Source: Streptomyces sp. PT12
GTDB taxonomy: Bacteria; Actinomycetota; Actinomycetes; Streptomycetales; Streptomycetaceae
DNA length: 57,690 bases
Reading direction: 5' to 3'
Assembly: GCF_003311645.1 (NCBI RefSeq)
Contig: NZ_QEST01000019.1
Span: 1 to 57,690 of the forward strand
Position 1 is the first letter of the stretch, and every line of letters starts with the position of its first letter. Under the pieces are notes generated by a model that saw only the letters and a list, made by a program, of their open reading frames with translations, did not search any database and was not told the DNA's origin. Shown here piece by piece: positions 7,954 through 16,945 of this stretch. The position numbers were made by a program, and so were the translations under genes.

Positions 7954-9108
7954 ATGGCGCGCGGCAGTAGGACGGCACTCTTGAGGGCCAGGCGGGAGAG
8001 GGCCCACAAGACGGTCCACCGCCTGCGCACGGGGCTGCGCCGTTCCGCCGTCGACTACTTCAGGGGCGGCGGCTCCGAGTGGCTGGCGTTCCTCGCCCTC
8101 TTCCTGACCGTCCCCGTCTTCACCGGGGCCACCGTCGTCTGGCCCGCCTGGTGCCCGCCCGAGGCGCTTGTCCTGCCCCTGGTCGCGGGCGGCCTGCTGC
8201 TGCGGCCCGCCAGCCTGCTCGGGCTCTACGCCATCGCCGCCACCGCGCTCGTGCTCGAGACCGCGCTCATCGAGGCGCGGGACGTCAGCCCCGACCCCGT
8301 GCGCCCCGGATCCATCCTCGTGGTGGCCGCCGTGGCGCTGATCGGCCTGCTCATCGCCCAGTTCCGCAGCCGCGTCGGCGTGCCGTGGCGGCGTGGCGGC
8401 ACGATGCTGTTCGACCTGCGCGAGCGGATCCGCGCCCAGAGCGCGCTGCCTCCGCTGCCCAAGGGCTGGCACCGCGAGATGTCGCTGCGCCCCGCGGGCG
8501 GCCAGTCGTTCTCGGGCGACTTCGTCGTCGCCGCCCGCACCGGGCCCGAGGGCCGCACGCTCGAGGTCGTCCTCACCGACGTCTCGGGCAAGGGCATGGA
8601 CGCGGCCTCCCGCTCGCTGCTGCTCTCGGGCGCGTTCGGCGGCCTGCTCGGCTCGCTGCCGCCGCACCAGTTCCTGCCCGCGGCCAACGGCTATCTGCTG
8701 CGCCAGAGCTGGGACGAGGGCTTCGCGACCTCCATCCACCTGGTGCTCGACCTCGACACCGGCGACTACGAGCTGATATCCGCGGGACACCTGCCGGGCG
8801 TCCAGCTCAGCGCCGGGACGGGCCGCTGGCAGGAGATCGCCGCCGAGGGCCCGCTCCTCGGGGTCTACGACGGCGCGGAGTTCCACCCGGCGAAGGGCAC
8901 GCTGCGCCGCGGTGATGTGCTCATGCTGTTCACCGACGGGCTCGTCGAGCGCTCCGACCGCGACCTGTCCGACGGCATCGACCGCCTCACCGGCGAGGCC
9001 GACCGCTATGTCACCACGGGCTTCCGCGGCGCCGCGTGGCACCTGATCGAGGCCGTCGCCAAGGACGTCAACGACGACCGCGCCCTCCTGCTGATCAGCC
9101 GCGAGTGA
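7954..9108 (+). CDS. Membrane-anchored PP2C-type (SpoIIE) serine phosphatase
   Basis: 384-aa protein. Residues 1-45 are basic and cytoplasmic, three or four hydrophobic segments lie at about 47-130 (LAFLALFLTVPVFTGATVVW, EALVLPLVAGGLLL, ILVVAAVALIGLLIA), and a SpoIIE/RsbU-type phosphatase domain fills about 165-384. Metal-binding motifs are intact: SGDFVVA, VLTDVSGKGMDAA, FTDGLVER and the terminal DDRALLLI. Such enzymes dephosphorylate anti-anti-sigma factors, of which streptomycetes have many; no sigma-regulator partner is adjacent. The start at 7954 (MARGSRTALL) is chosen from the upstream -10-like element. No sensory PAS or GAF domain is present. Confidence 0.88.
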   Translation: MARGSRTALLRARRERAHKTVHRLRTGLRRSAVDYFRGGGSEWLAFLALFLTVPVFTGATVVWPAWCPPEALVLPLVAGGLLLRPASLLGLYAIAATALVLETALIEARDVSPDPVRPGSILVVAAVALIGLLIAQFRSRVGVPWRRGGTMLFDLRERIRAQSALPPLPKGWHREMSLRPAGGQSFSGDFVVAARTGPEGRTLEVVLTDVSGKGMDAASRSLLLSGAFGGLLGSLPPHQFLPAANGYLLRQSWDEGFATSIHLVLDLDTGDYELISAGHLPGVQLSAGTGRWQEIAAEGPLLGVYDGAEFHPAKGTLRRGDVLMLFTDGLVERSDRDLSDGIDRLTGEADRYVTTGFRGAAWHLIEAVAKDVNDDRALLLISRE

Positions 9109-9122
9109 TCGGCCGCGAGTGA
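9095..9122. repeat. Short direct repeat over the phosphatase stop codon
   Basis: GCCGCGAGTGATC occurs twice in close succession, the first copy containing the stop codon of the phosphatase gene. Probably a slippage duplication without function. Confidence 0.6.
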
Positions 9123-9287
9123 TCACCCGGCGGGGCGGATTGCCCCGCGCGCCGCCTGACGGCACGGCAGGCCGTCATGAGCTGGGCCGATCACACACGG
9201 TGCGGGCGCCCCCGTGTCCGCCGATCGGCGGCGGCCCACCCGACCGCCCTGATGCGCCGCGCGGCGCGCTGCCGTTGGCTCGGAGCC

Positions 9288-10046
9288 ATGACCGATGCCC
9301 CCGCCACACACCCCGGCACACCCCACGCGCGCCCCGCGCGCCACCGTGCCATGACCGGGCTTCAGCGCGCCATGAACCGGCGTCAGCGCCCCACGGAGCA
9401 ACGCCCCACCGGCAGGCGCCTGAGCCACCGCGCCATCGGCTGCACCCTGCTCGGCGCCCTGGTGATAACGGGCCCCGTGACCGTCCAGGCCGTCGGCCAC
9501 GGCGCCGAGGCGCAGGGCCCGCTGGGCCCCGAGCCGTTCGGCACCGGGCTCTACGACCTGCCGCTCGCGCCCCTCGGCCCGGTCGGGCCCGTGGTGCCGC
9601 GCGACCCCTTCTGGGGCCTGTTCTCCGCCGACGCGTGGGCCGACTCGTGGACGGCCCCGGTCAGCGGCCACCCCGTCTCGGCCGCCTATGGCATCACAGG
9701 GGGCTGGGCGGCCGGATACCACACGGGCATCGACTGGGCCACGCCCACGGGCACCACCGTTCGGTCCGTCGGCCCCGGCACCGTCGTGCTCGCCGGGGAG
9801 GCGGGCGACTACGGAAACGCCGTCATCATCAAGATGACCGACGGCTACTACGCCCTCTACGCGCACCTCTCCTCGGTCGCGGTCCGCGTGGGCCAGCAGG
9901 TCTCGGGCGGCACCCAGGTGGGGGAGAGCGGCGACACGGGCCGCAGCACGGGGCCGCACCTGCACTTCGAGGTCAGAGCGGGCGAGAACTACGGCAGCGA
10001 CGTCGACCCCGTCGCCTACCTCGCCCGGCACGGCGTCACGGTCTGA
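9288..10046 (+). CDS. M23 family metallopeptidase (secreted peptidoglycan hydrolase)
   Basis: 252 aa from the chosen start. A basic N-terminus with a hydrophobic stretch (CTLLGALVITGPVTVQAVG) looks like a signal peptide or anchor. The C-terminal half is a LytM/M23 domain with zinc motifs YHTGIDWA (H-x3-D) and HLHFEV near the end; the core (GTVVLAGEAGDYGNAVIIKM, YALYAHL) is well conserved. The predicted role is cutting peptide cross-links in the cell wall. The start is uncertain: ATGs at 9288, 9351 and 9372 are all in frame. 9288 has a TTGGCT hexamer 7 nt upstream; 9372 would give a shorter signal peptide. Its stop overlaps by 11 bp, tail to tail, the acyltransferase gene. Confidence 0.85.
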   Translation: MTDAPATHPGTPHARPARHRAMTGLQRAMNRRQRPTEQRPTGRRLSHRAIGCTLLGALVITGPVTVQAVGHGAEAQGPLGPEPFGTGLYDLPLAPLGPVGPVVPRDPFWGLFSADAWADSWTAPVSGHPVSAAYGITGGWAAGYHTGIDWATPTGTTVRSVGPGTVVLAGEAGDYGNAVIIKMTDGYYALYAHLSSVAVRVGQQVSGGTQVGESGDTGRSTGPHLHFEVRAGENYGSDVDPVAYLARHGVTV

Positions 10047-11289
10047 CGGGCTGCCCCGAGGCGTTCCGCTCCCGCGCCTCGCCCTCACGCTCCCGCGCCT
10101 CGCCCTCACGCTCCCGCGCCTCGCCCTCACGCTCCCGCGCTTCCGGAGCCGCCCCGCGCGCCTCGACCCCGCGCGCCTCCCGCGCCTCCCGCTCCCGCGC
10201 CTCGCGCCTGAACGCCCAGCTCATCGACGGCTCCACCAGGAAGCGGAACGCCCGGCGCACCGGCGGCGTGCACAGCACGGTGATCACCACCGCGCCGATC
10301 CCGGTCACCGCCACGACCCCACCAGGGGTGGCGACCCACGGGGCCTCGTACCAGTCCCACCAGCGCGAGCCCTTGGCCACGAAGCCGTGCAGCAGATACC
10401 CGTACACCGTCCCCGCGCCCAGCACGGTGAACCAGGTGCGCCCCGTCGGCACCCACGCCAGGAAGCACACCGTCAGCACCAGGCCGCAGCCGAAGAGCGC
10501 CAGGCTCATCACCACGCCGACCGACCACGGCTGCCCCAACTCCTGGGCGCTGTGCGTGCGGTAGAACCAGCCGTGCTCCATGCGCGGCGCCGCCCAGTAC
10601 GCTATGGCGAGCGCCGCCGCCACCACGGGAACCGACGCGAGCCGCACCTCGCGCCGCCGCGCCCACGCGAAGTGCTCGCGCCGCGCCAGGAGTCCGAGCA
10701 CGAAGAACGGCAGGAACTGGAGCACGCGCTGGATGTTGAGGTCGTTCCCCAGGTGCGGGGAGACCGCGGCGAGTGCGGCGATCACCAGCGCCACCGGCAG
10801 CGGCCACCTGATGAGCTTCCACACCGGCGCGGTCAGCCGCCAGATGAACAGCGCGATCAGGAACCAGGTGACGTAGTAGGGGTCGAGCAGGCTGATGGGG
10901 TAGTCGGGGTCGTCGTCGCCCCAGCGCTTGAAGAGGACATACAGCGTGTCGAACACCAGGAACGGCACCAGGATCCCGGCCATCAGCCGCCGCAGCTGGT
11001 CGGGCCGCCCGGCGAACGACCGGGAGAAATACCCCGCGATCAGGATGAACGCGGGCATATGGAACGTGTAGACGAAGACATAGAGCGCGGAGGCGGCCCT
11101 GGAGTCGTCGCGCAGCGGGGTCCAGGCGTGCCCCATGGCGACGAGCAGGATCGCCAGGTACTTCGCGTTGTCGAAGAAGGGGTCGCGCGGCTTCACCCGC
11201 GGCGGATCGTCCGTGACTGACGGTGGGGGGTCGGCCGCCGTCGCCCGGACCGCGGGCAGGGAGGCTCGTTGATTACGGACGTGCAACAT
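10036..11289 (-). CDS. Acyltransferase family 3 membrane protein (paralog A)
   Basis: 417-aa polytopic membrane protein with about ten hydrophobic segments. The family-3 acyltransferase signature is present: FFDNAKYLAILLVAMGHAW with the catalytic-type His near residue 55, then YTFHMPAFILIAGYFSRSF. These enzymes move acyl groups onto sugars or polymers at the membrane. The C-terminal tail after about residue 365 is a low-complexity Glu/Arg/Ala region with three tandem AREREGE units, encoded by repeats at about 10080-10140. A close paralog is at 48363-49445. ATG at 11289 follows TAGCGT by 7 nt, suggesting leaderless translation; a GTG three codons earlier is possible. The substrate is unknown. 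Confidence 0.88.
   Translation of the reverse strand: MLHVRNQRASLPAVRATAADPPPSVTDDPPRVKPRDPFFDNAKYLAILLVAMGHAWTPLRDDSRAASALYVFVYTFHMPAFILIAGYFSRSFAGRPDQLRRLMAGILVPFLVFDTLYVLFKRWGDDDPDYPISLLDPYYVTWFLIALFIWRLTAPVWKLIRWPLPVALVIAALAAVSPHLGNDLNIQRVLQFLPFFVLGLLARREHFAWARRREVRLASVPVVAAALAIAYWAAPRMEHGWFYRTHSAQELGQPWSVGVVMSLALFGCGLVLTVCFLAWVPTGRTWFTVLGAGTVYGYLLHGFVAKGSRWWDWYEAPWVATPGGVVAVTGIGAVVITVLCTPPVRRAFRFLVEPSMSWAFRREAREREAREARGVEARGAAPEAREREGEAREREGEAREREGEARERNASGQPVRP
10075..10140. repeat. Three tandem 21-bp repeats in the acyltransferase 3' end
   Basis: The unit CTCGCCCTCACGCTCCCGCGC recurs about three times and encodes the AREREGE heptad repeats in the cytoplasmic tail of the acyltransferase. 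A degenerate purine-rich continuation encodes further REAREAR-like sequence. Copy number is likely variable between strains. Confidence 0.75.
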
Positions 11290-11302
11290 CGTCCACACGC
11301 TA
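11290..11302 (-). promoter_or_regulatory. Promoter of acyltransferase paralog A
   Basis: On the minus strand TAGCGT (11297-11302) lies 7 nt before the ATG at 11289, with TTTACC 18 bp further upstream as a plausible -35. This resembles a housekeeping (HrdB-type) promoter with a leaderless transcript. Confidence 0.5.
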
Positions 11303-11773
11303 GCGCTTTTCCCCGCGACCGGTAAATCCTCGTGACAACTCTCACCGACATCGCGTGGCCGACACCGCTCGCCACCCCGCGCGAGGGCGGGTCATGACGA
11401 CATGGATCGCCCGAGCGCCCGAAATGCCGTGAAGTGACCGGCTTATATGGGTCGTATCGCCCAACTCCGCCCGCCCGCAGGACACCTGCGCGCCGCGCGT
11501 TAATCGGCTCGCCGGGATTTCTCGCGCCCGAAGTGTGCCGCTGCTGTGTGGGCCCATCGAATTCCCCGTGACCGCACGCCTCATGCATCACGGGGCGATA
11601 ACGTTCAACGTCGGTACCTAGGTGGGGGTCGGGCCCTGAGGCGAAGGTGAACGGTGCGTCACCGCCCTCCACGCGCCGTCGTGTTGATGGCACGATGGTG
11701 CCTGCGGGGGTGCGGCGGCCGTGGTCAAGCCCCCGGACGAGCAGAGGCGAAGCTTCCGAAGGTGTGATCAGTT
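11303..11773. other. Intergenic region without recognised genes
   Basis: About 470 bp between the divergent acyltransferase and the 72-aa membrane protein gene. The codon-position bias typical of coding DNA is absent and G+C is somewhat lower than in the flanks. It should contain the promoter of the small gene; TACCTAGGT near 11616-11624, preceded by AACGTTCAACGT, is a candidate -10 region and partial palindrome. Nothing else could be assigned. Confidence 0.5.
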
Positions 11774-11992
11774 GTGGTTATCTCGTTCTCTCTGGCCCTG
11801 CTGTTCGGCGTGATCATGTTCTTCATGATCCGCGGCGGGGTCATCAAGTGGGGACCGGCCATCGTGGCGATCCTCTTCGGCTTCTCCCTCGCCTCCACCG
11901 GGGCGGCCGACCCCATAGAGGACTTCCTCAACGGGGTCACCGACGCCGTGGACAACGTCGACGACTCCATCAACGACTCGGGCGGCGAATAG
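11774..11992 (+). CDS. Small membrane protein of unknown function (72 aa)
   Basis: GTG start; MVISFSLALLFGVIMFFMI is a first hydrophobic helix, then a short basic turn (RGGVIKWG), a second hydrophobic stretch (PAIVAILFGFSLASTG) and an acidic C-terminus (DPIEDFLNGVTDAVDNVDDS). This gives two probable membrane helices with an acidic amphipathic tail. It sits alone, upstream of the minus-strand tRNA-Gly. The third-position GC pattern supports coding and similar short proteins are common in streptomycetes, but no function is known to me. Confidence 0.75.
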   Translation: MVISFSLALLFGVIMFFMIRGGVIKWGPAIVAILFGFSLASTGAADPIEDFLNGVTDAVDNVDDSINDSGGE

Positions 11993-12045
11993 ACGAAGGC
12001 CCGGCCCCCCGCGGTGAGACGACGAGGGCGCCGGGCCAAGAACCG

Positions 12046-12116
12046 AGCGGGCGACGGGAATCGAACCCGCGTAGCTGGTTTGGAAGACCAGGGCTCTACC
12101 ATTGAGCTACGCCCGC
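12046..12116 (-). tRNA. tRNA-Gly (anticodon TCC)
   Basis: The minus strand folds into a full cloverleaf: 7-bp acceptor stem GCGGGCG/CGCCCGC, D-arm GCTC-GAGC, anticodon arm CTGGT-CTTCCAA-ACCAG with anticodon TCC, and T-arm GCGGG-TTCGATT-CCCGT. CCA is not encoded. It is divergent from tRNA-Pro. Confidence 0.97.
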
Positions 12117-12231
12117 GACGGTGAGCATCGTAGCAGCGGCGGGCGCCCCATCGCCCGCCTCCGCCGGGGTCCCCCGGCGGAGGCGACCGCGTGCGGGCCT
12201 GTACGCTACGTGTCGCGTCGTGAGCCTTCAG
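12117..12231. promoter_or_regulatory. Divergent tRNA promoter region
   Basis: 115 bp between the two divergent tRNAs. On the minus strand TACGAT (12127-12132) lies about 10 nt before the tRNA-Gly 5' end. On the plus strand TACGCT (12202-12207) lies about 25 nt before tRNA-Pro. Both are good -10 candidates; the -35 elements are not clear. Confidence 0.5.
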
Positions 12232-12308
12232 CGGGGTGTGGCGCAGCTTGGCAGCGCGTCCGCTTTGGGAGCGGAAGGCCGTCGGTTCGAATCCGGCCAC
12301 CCCGACCA
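12232..12308 (+). tRNA. tRNA-Pro (anticodon TGG)
   Basis: Cloverleaf with acceptor CGGGGTG/CACCCCG, anticodon stem TCCGC/GCGGA around the loop TTTGGGA (anticodon TGG), T-loop TTCGAAT and an encoded CCA end (ACCA at 12305-12308). Confidence 0.97.
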
Positions 12309-12410
12309 CGTACTATGAATAACTCGCGCGCCTGAGGCGTGCCCGCGCGACGATTCGGGCCGCCAGGACCCGTGCCCGACCTCTTGATGTCAGCCCCAAG
12401 GAGACCGACC

Positions 12411-13859
12411 GTGAAGAGCGCCGTGGAGACCCTGAACCCCACCCGGGTTCGGCTCACTGTCGAGGTGCCCTTCGAGGAGCTCAAGCCCAGCCTCGACGCG
12501 GCGTACCGGAAGATCAACCAGCAGGTGCAGGTGCCCGGCTTCCGCAGGGGCAAGATCCCGGCGCGCATCATCGACCAGCGGTTCGGCCGCGGGGCGGTCC
12601 TCGAGGAGGCGGTCAACGACGCGCTTCCCAAGCTCTACAGCGAGGCGGTCTCCGAGGGTGAGATCAACCCCCTGGGCCAGCCCGACGTGGACATCAAGGA
12701 GCTGAAGGACAACGAGCTGCTGACGTTCACCGCCGAGGTCGACATCCGCCCCGAGATCGAGATCCCCGACTACACGGGCATCGAGGTCACCGTCGACGCG
12801 GCCGAGGTCGCCGACGAGGACGTGGACTCCGCCGTCGAGCGGCTGCGCCAGCGCTTCGCCACCACCACGGTCGTCGAGCGCGCCGCCGCGGAAGGCGATG
12901 TCGTCAAGATCGACCTTGAGGCCCGCGTCGACGGCGAGGTGCTCGACGACGGCGTCGCCTCGGGGGTCAGCTACACGATCGGCTCAGGCCAGATGCTCGA
13001 CGGGCTCGACGAGGCCGTCACCGGGCTTGAGGCAGGCGGCACCGCGACGTTCACCAGCGAGCTCAAGGGCGGCTCGGCCGCCGGGCGCGAGGCCGAGGTC
13101 ACGGTCACCGTCGAGACGGTCTCGTCGCGCGAGCTGCCCGAGCTCGACGACGACTTCGCCCAGCTGGCAAGCCAGTTCGACACGCTCGACGAGCTGCGCG
13201 ACGACAGCCGCCGCCGGCTGGTCGACGAGCGGAAGTACCAGCAGGCCACCGAGGCCCAGGAGAAGGTGCTCGACGCCCTGCTTGAGCTGGTCGAGGTCCC
13301 GATCCCGCAGAAGCTGCTCGCCGACGAGATCGAGACCCGCACGCACAACCTCGAGCACCACCAGCTGGCCCAGCTCGGCATGGACCTCGACGCCTACCTC
13401 TCCCTCCAGGAGAAGACGCGCGAGGAGTTCGAGGCCGAGCTGCGCGAGCAGGCAGAGAAGGGGATCCGCACCCAGTTCGTGCTCGACGAGATCGCCAAGG
13501 TCGAGAAGCTCAACGTCAGCCAGGAGGAGCTCACCGAGCACCTCATGCGCAGGGCGCAGTCCTCGGGCATGAGCCCCGACCAGTTCGCCAAGGCCGTCGT
13601 CGAGGGCGGCCAGGTGCCGATGCTGGTCGGCGAGGTCAGCCGCGGCAAGGCCCTCGCGGTCGTGGTCGAGCACGTCACGGTGACCGACTCCAACGGCGAG
13701 ACGGTGCACCTCGACGACGAGGACGAGGACGCGGCGGAGACCGCGGCGGACGAGACCGAGGAGGCCCAGGCCGCCGACGAGACCAGGGCCGCCGACGACA
13801 CCGCGACCGCCGACGAGACCAGGGCCGCCGACGCGGGCGACGCGGACACCCGCGCCTGA
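12411..13859 (+). CDS. tig: Trigger factor, ribosome-associated chaperone and prolyl isomerase
   Basis: 482 aa. The ribosome-binding domain has the signature loop [12 protein letters not shown] near residue 45, followed by the FKBP-type PPIase domain (about 150-240; [15 protein letters not shown]) and the helical C-terminal chaperone domain. GTG at 12411 is chosen because AAGGAG lies 8 nt upstream and the conserved start [15 protein letters not shown] follows. The last 45 residues are an acidic Ala/Asp/Glu tail with repeated DETRAAD units. Such tails are frequent in actinobacterial trigger factors. It lies upstream of clpP1-clpP2-clpX, the usual order. Confidence 0.97.
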   Translation: MKSAVETLNPTRVRLTVEVPFEELKPSLDAAYRKINQQVQVPGFRRGKIPARIIDQRFGRGAVLEEAVNDALPKLYSEAVSEGEINPLGQPDVDIKELKDNELLTFTAEVDIRPEIEIPDYTGIEVTVDAAEVADEDVDSAVERLRQRFATTTVVERAAAEGDVVKIDLEARVDGEVLDDGVASGVSYTIGSGQMLDGLDEAVTGLEAGGTATFTSELKGGSAAGREAEVTVTVETVSSRELPELDDDFAQLASQFDTLDELRDDSRRRLVDERKYQQATEAQEKVLDALLELVEVPIPQKLLADEIETRTHNLEHHQLAQLGMDLDAYLSLQEKTREEFEAELREQAEKGIRTQFVLDEIAKVEKLNVSQEELTEHLMRRAQSSGMSPDQFAKAVVEGGQVPMLVGEVSRGKALAVVVEHVTVTDSNGETVHLDDEDEDAAETAADETEEAQAADETRAADDTATADETRAADAGDADTRA

Positions 13860-13866
13860 CACCCTG

Positions 13867-13880
13867 CGCTCACAGCGAAC
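13867..13880. promoter_or_regulatory. ClgR-like operator upstream of clpP1
   Basis: CGCTCACAGCGAAC fits the actinobacterial ClgR core CGCY-N-A-N-R-GCG followed by AAC. ClgR activates clpP1P2 and other Clp genes in Streptomyces and Corynebacterium. The left flank is not A/T as in the full consensus. It lies about 40 bp before the -10-like TAGGGT at 13919, a suitable position for an activator. Confidence 0.55.
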
Positions 13881-13918
13881 AGTTCCCAGGTCGGGATGGG
13901 TCGATCGGCACCGCGCGT

Positions 13919-13924
13919 TAGGGT
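13919..13924 (+). promoter_or_regulatory. Candidate -10 element of the clpP1-clpP2 operon
   Basis: TAGGGT, with a second similar hexamer TAGATA shortly after, about 75 bp before the clpP1 GTG. There is no strong -35, as expected for an activator-dependent promoter with the ClgR-like box just upstream. Confidence 0.4.
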
Positions 13925-13997
13925 CCGTAGATACAACGCAGATGCCAAGTGACGGCCGGGCGGCTGCCTGGCCGTCCGAGAATGAGCAGGTGGATAC

Positions 13998-14612
13998 GTG
14001 ACGCTCTCGATGCCCTCCGCCATGGCGGAGCCGACGAACGGCAGCCTCGGCGATCAGGTCTACAACCGGCTGCTCAACGAGCGGATCATCTTCCTCGGCC
14101 AGCCGGTGGACGACGACATCGCCAACCGGATCACCGCCCAGCTGCTGCTCCTCGCCGCCGATCCCGACAAGGACATCTGGCTCTACATCAACAGCCCCGG
14201 CGGCTCCATCACCGCGGGCATGGCCATCTACGACACCATGCAGTACATCAAGAACGACGTGGTGACGATCGCCATGGGCCTGGCCGCGTCGATGGGCCAG
14301 TTCCTGCTGACCGCGGGCGCCCCAGGCAAGCGCTACGCCCTGCCGAACGCCGAGGTGCTGATCCACCAGCCCTCCGCTGGCCTCGCGGGCTCCGCCTCTG
14401 ACATCAAGATCCACGCCGAGCAGCTGCTGCGCACCAAGGCGAAGATGGCCAAGCTCTCGGCCCAGCACTCGGGCGTCAGCATCGAGCAGTGGGAGCGAGA
14501 CGCCGACAGGGACCGCTGGTTCTCCGCCGAGGAGGCCCGGGACTACGGCCTGCTCGACCAGGTCATCACCAGCGCCGCGGACGTCGCGGGCGGTGGCGGC
14601 ACGGGCGCCTGA
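13998..14612 (+). CDS. clpP1: ATP-dependent Clp protease proteolytic subunit ClpP1
   Basis: 204-aa serine peptidase subunit. Catalytic Ser98 in MGLAASMGQ and His123 in LIHQPSAG are present, with the Asp in the [10 protein letters not shown] region. The handle and head regions are of normal length. GTG start at 13998. ClpP1 and ClpP2 form the mixed tetradecamer that, with ClpX or ClpC, degrades regulators and tagged proteins and is needed for normal mycelial development in streptomycetes. clpP2 follows after 64 bp. Confidence 0.97.
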   Translation: MTLSMPSAMAEPTNGSLGDQVYNRLLNERIIFLGQPVDDDIANRITAQLLLLAADPDKDIWLYINSPGGSITAGMAIYDTMQYIKNDVVTIAMGLAASMGQFLLTAGAPGKRYALPNAEVLIHQPSAGLAGSASDIKIHAEQLLRTKAKMAKLSAQHSGVSIEQWERDADRDRWFSAEEARDYGLLDQVITSAADVAGGGGTGA

Positions 14613-14676
14613 GCGCTCGCGCCAGGCCCCAAGCCCTCGTTCGGACGCCCCCATACCCCAAGGCGGTACACACCCC

Positions 14677-15327
14677 ATGAACTCCTTTCCAGGCTCCGGC
14701 CTCTACGACCGTCTCCCCGCCGAGTCCCGCTATGTGATCCCACGCTTCGTCGAGCGGACGTCACAGGGCGTGCGCGAGTACGACCCGTACGCCAAGCTCT
14801 TCGAGGAGCGCGTGATCTTCCTCGGCGTGCAGATCGACGACGCGTCGGCCAACGACGTGATGGCGCAGCTGCTCTGCCTCGAGTCGATGGACCCGGACCG
14901 CGACATCCAGATCTACATCAACAGCCCGGGTGGCTCGTTCACCGCGCTCACCGCGATCTACGACACGATGGAGTTCGTCAAGCCGGACGTCCAGACGGTC
15001 TGCATGGGCCAGGCGGCCTCCGCCGCGGCCGTGCTGCTCGCGGCGGGCACCAGGGGCAAGCGCATGGCCCTGCCGAACGCCAGGGTGCTGATCCACCAGC
15101 CGTACACCGAGACGGGCCGCGGCCAGGTCTCGGACCTGGAGATCGCCGCCCGCGAGGTGCAGCGCATGCGCACCCAGCTCGAGGAGATGCTGGCCAAGCA
15201 CTCCACCCGTCCGATCGAGCAGATCAGCGACGACATCGAGCGTGACAAGATTCTCACCGCCGAGGAGGCGGTGGAGTACGGTCTGATCGACCAGATCGTG
15301 ACCACGCGCACCTCGACGGCCGACTGA
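14677..15327 (+). CDS. clpP2: ATP-dependent Clp protease proteolytic subunit ClpP2
   Basis: 216 aa; partner of ClpP1. Catalytic Ser115 in GQAASAAAV and the His of VLIHQPYTE are intact; the N-terminal 20 residues ([19 protein letters not shown]) are a typical ClpP2 propeptide. The N-terminal segment [20 protein letters not shown] and the motif [18 protein letters not shown] distinguish it from ClpP1. ATG at 14677 with AAGGCGG upstream. A strong hairpin lies between it and clpX, so clpX may be partly separate in transcription. Confidence 0.97.
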   Translation: MNSFPGSGLYDRLPAESRYVIPRFVERTSQGVREYDPYAKLFEERVIFLGVQIDDASANDVMAQLLCLESMDPDRDIQIYINSPGGSFTALTAIYDTMEFVKPDVQTVCMGQAASAAAVLLAAGTRGKRMALPNARVLIHQPYTETGRGQVSDLEIAAREVQRMRTQLEEMLAKHSTRPIEQISDDIERDKILTAEEAVEYGLIDQIVTTRTSTAD

Positions 15328-15382
15328 ATCGGCCCCGCGCACAGCACCATGGCACACGACAACGCATGAGGACGACCGGCCA

Positions 15383-15431
15383 CCCCCTTGTGACGGGAAG
15401 GCCCCGCGGAGGGGGATTCCCGTCAAGGGGG
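15383..15431 (+). terminator. Hairpin between clpP2 and clpX
   Basis: CCCCCTTG...ACGGGAA (15383-15399) pairs with TTCCCGTCAAGGGGG (15417-15431): a 15-bp stem with a 2-nt bulge and a 17-nt loop, 56 nt after the clpP2 stop. It probably terminates or attenuates the clpP operon. TACCGT at 15455-15460 could then be the -10 of a separate clpX promoter. Confidence 0.6.
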
Positions 15432-15522
15432 GCCACTGCGCCCCGGCGACAAGGTACCGTCGTCTTCAGAAGGCATCAGTGCACCGTCTCCCGGCGGTGC
15501 GCAGGCGAAGGGGAAGCACCTC

Positions 15523-16830
15523 GTGGCACCACGTATCGGTGATGGCGGCGATCTGCTCAAGTGCTCGTTCTGCGGAAAGAGCCAGAAGCAGGTGAAGAAG
15601 CTCATCGCAGGCCCGGGGGTCTACATCTGCGATGAGTGCATCGATCTCTGCAACGAGATCATCGAGGAGGAGCTGGCCGAGTCGCCCGACTCGGACCTCA
15701 GCGAGCTCCCGAAGCCGCGCGAGATCTACGACTTCCTCGAGAGCTATGTGGTCGGCCAGGAGGACGCCAAGAAGGCGCTCTCCGTCGCCGTGTACAACCA
15801 CTACAAGCGCGTGCGCGCCAGCGAGGTGGACACCGGCCAGTCCCGTGACGAGGAGATCGAGGTCGGCAAGTCCAACATCCTGCTCCTCGGCCCCACGGGC
15901 TCGGGGAAGACGCTGCTGGCCCAGACGCTCGCCCGCATGCTGAACGTCCCGTTCGCGATCACCGATGCGACCGCCCTCACCGAGGCGGGATATGTGGGCG
16001 AGGACGTCGAGAACATCCTGCTCAAGCTCATCCAGGCCGCCGATTACGACATCAAGAAGGCCGAGCAGGGGATCATCTACATCGACGAGATCGACAAGGT
16101 CGCCCGCAAGAGCGAGAACCCCTCGATCACGCGCGATGTCTCGGGCGAGGGTGTTCAGCAGGCGCTGCTGAAGATCCTCGAGGGCACCACGGCCGCGGTG
16201 CCGCCGCAGGGCGGGCGCAAGCACCCGCACCAGGAGTTCCTCCAGATCGACACCTCGAACGTCCTCTTCATCGTGGGCGGCGCCTTCGCCGGGCTCGACG
16301 ACATCATCAGGGCCCGCTCGGGCGCCCGCGGCATCGGCTTCGGCGCGGACCTGCGCTCCAAGCGCGACCGGGACACCGCCCAGCCGCTGACCGACGCCCT
16401 CCCCGAGGACCTGGTCAAGTACGGCATGATCCCCGAGTTCATCGGCCGCCTCCCGGTGATCACCTCCGTGCACAACCTCGACCAGGAGGCGCTGCTCCGC
16501 ATCCTGATCGAGCCGAGGAACGCCCTGGTCAAGCAGTACCAGCGGCTCTTCGAGCTGGACGGCGTCGAGCTCGAGTTCGACCTCCCCGCCCTTGAGGCCA
16601 TCGCCGACCAGGCGATCCTGCGCGGCACGGGCGCCCGCGGCCTCCGCGCGATCATGGAGGAGGTCCTGATGTCGGTGATGTACGAGGTGCCCTCGCGCCA
16701 GGACGTCGGCCAGGTGCTGATCACGGAGGACGTGGTGCGTTCCAATGTGAACCCCACGCTGGTGCCCCGCTCCCGGCTCACCAAGCAGCAGCGCGGCACC
16801 ACCGCGCCGCCGCACGAGAAGACCGCCTGA
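15523..16830 (+). CDS. clpX: ATP-dependent Clp protease ATP-binding subunit ClpX
   Basis: 435-aa AAA+ unfoldase. The N-terminal zinc-binding domain has Cys14, 17, 36 and 39 (CSFC, CDEC). Walker A GPTGSGKT lies near residue 124 and Walker [11 protein letters not shown] near 185; the IGF-type ClpP-docking loop reads RGIGFGADL (IGF near 268). The C-terminal subdomain is complete. GTG start at 15523 preceded by GAAGGGGAAG. ClpX delivers substrates to ClpP1P2. It ends at a bidirectional terminator. Confidence 0.97.
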   Translation: MAPRIGDGGDLLKCSFCGKSQKQVKKLIAGPGVYICDECIDLCNEIIEEELAESPDSDLSELPKPREIYDFLESYVVGQEDAKKALSVAVYNHYKRVRASEVDTGQSRDEEIEVGKSNILLLGPTGSGKTLLAQTLARMLNVPFAITDATALTEAGYVGEDVENILLKLIQAADYDIKKAEQGIIYIDEIDKVARKSENPSITRDVSGEGVQQALLKILEGTTAAVPPQGGRKHPHQEFLQIDTSNVLFIVGGAFAGLDDIIRARSGARGIGFGADLRSKRDRDTAQPLTDALPEDLVKYGMIPEFIGRLPVITSVHNLDQEALLRILIEPRNALVKQYQRLFELDGVELEFDLPALEAIADQAILRGTGARGLRAIMEEVLMSVMYEVPSRQDVGQVLITEDVVRSNVNPTLVPRSRLTKQQRGTTAPPHEKTA

Positions 16831-16880
16831 GCGCCGCGCGTCGGACACACGACGAACACGACGAACACGACGAAGTCGAG

Positions 16881-16926
16881 CACGACGAAGGGGCCAGGAC
16901 CACTCGGTCCAGGCCCCTTCGTCGTG
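16881..16926. terminator. Bidirectional terminator between clpX and the membrane protein gene
   Basis: Perfect 15-bp inverted repeat (CACGACGAAGGGGCC / GGCCCCTTCGTCGTG) whose loop contains a second 5-bp hairpin GGACC-ACTC-GGTCC. It lies between two convergent genes. Just before it the 9-mer CACGACGAA is repeated about four times (from about 16848). Confidence 0.85.
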
Positions 16927-16945
16927 GGCGTGGGCGGCGGCGGGG

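Noticed and set aside
5115-7970. 951-codon plus-strand frame over rpiB, glycosylase and the eis-like gene
   Set aside because: Out of frame with three recognised genes; Arg/Pro-rich.
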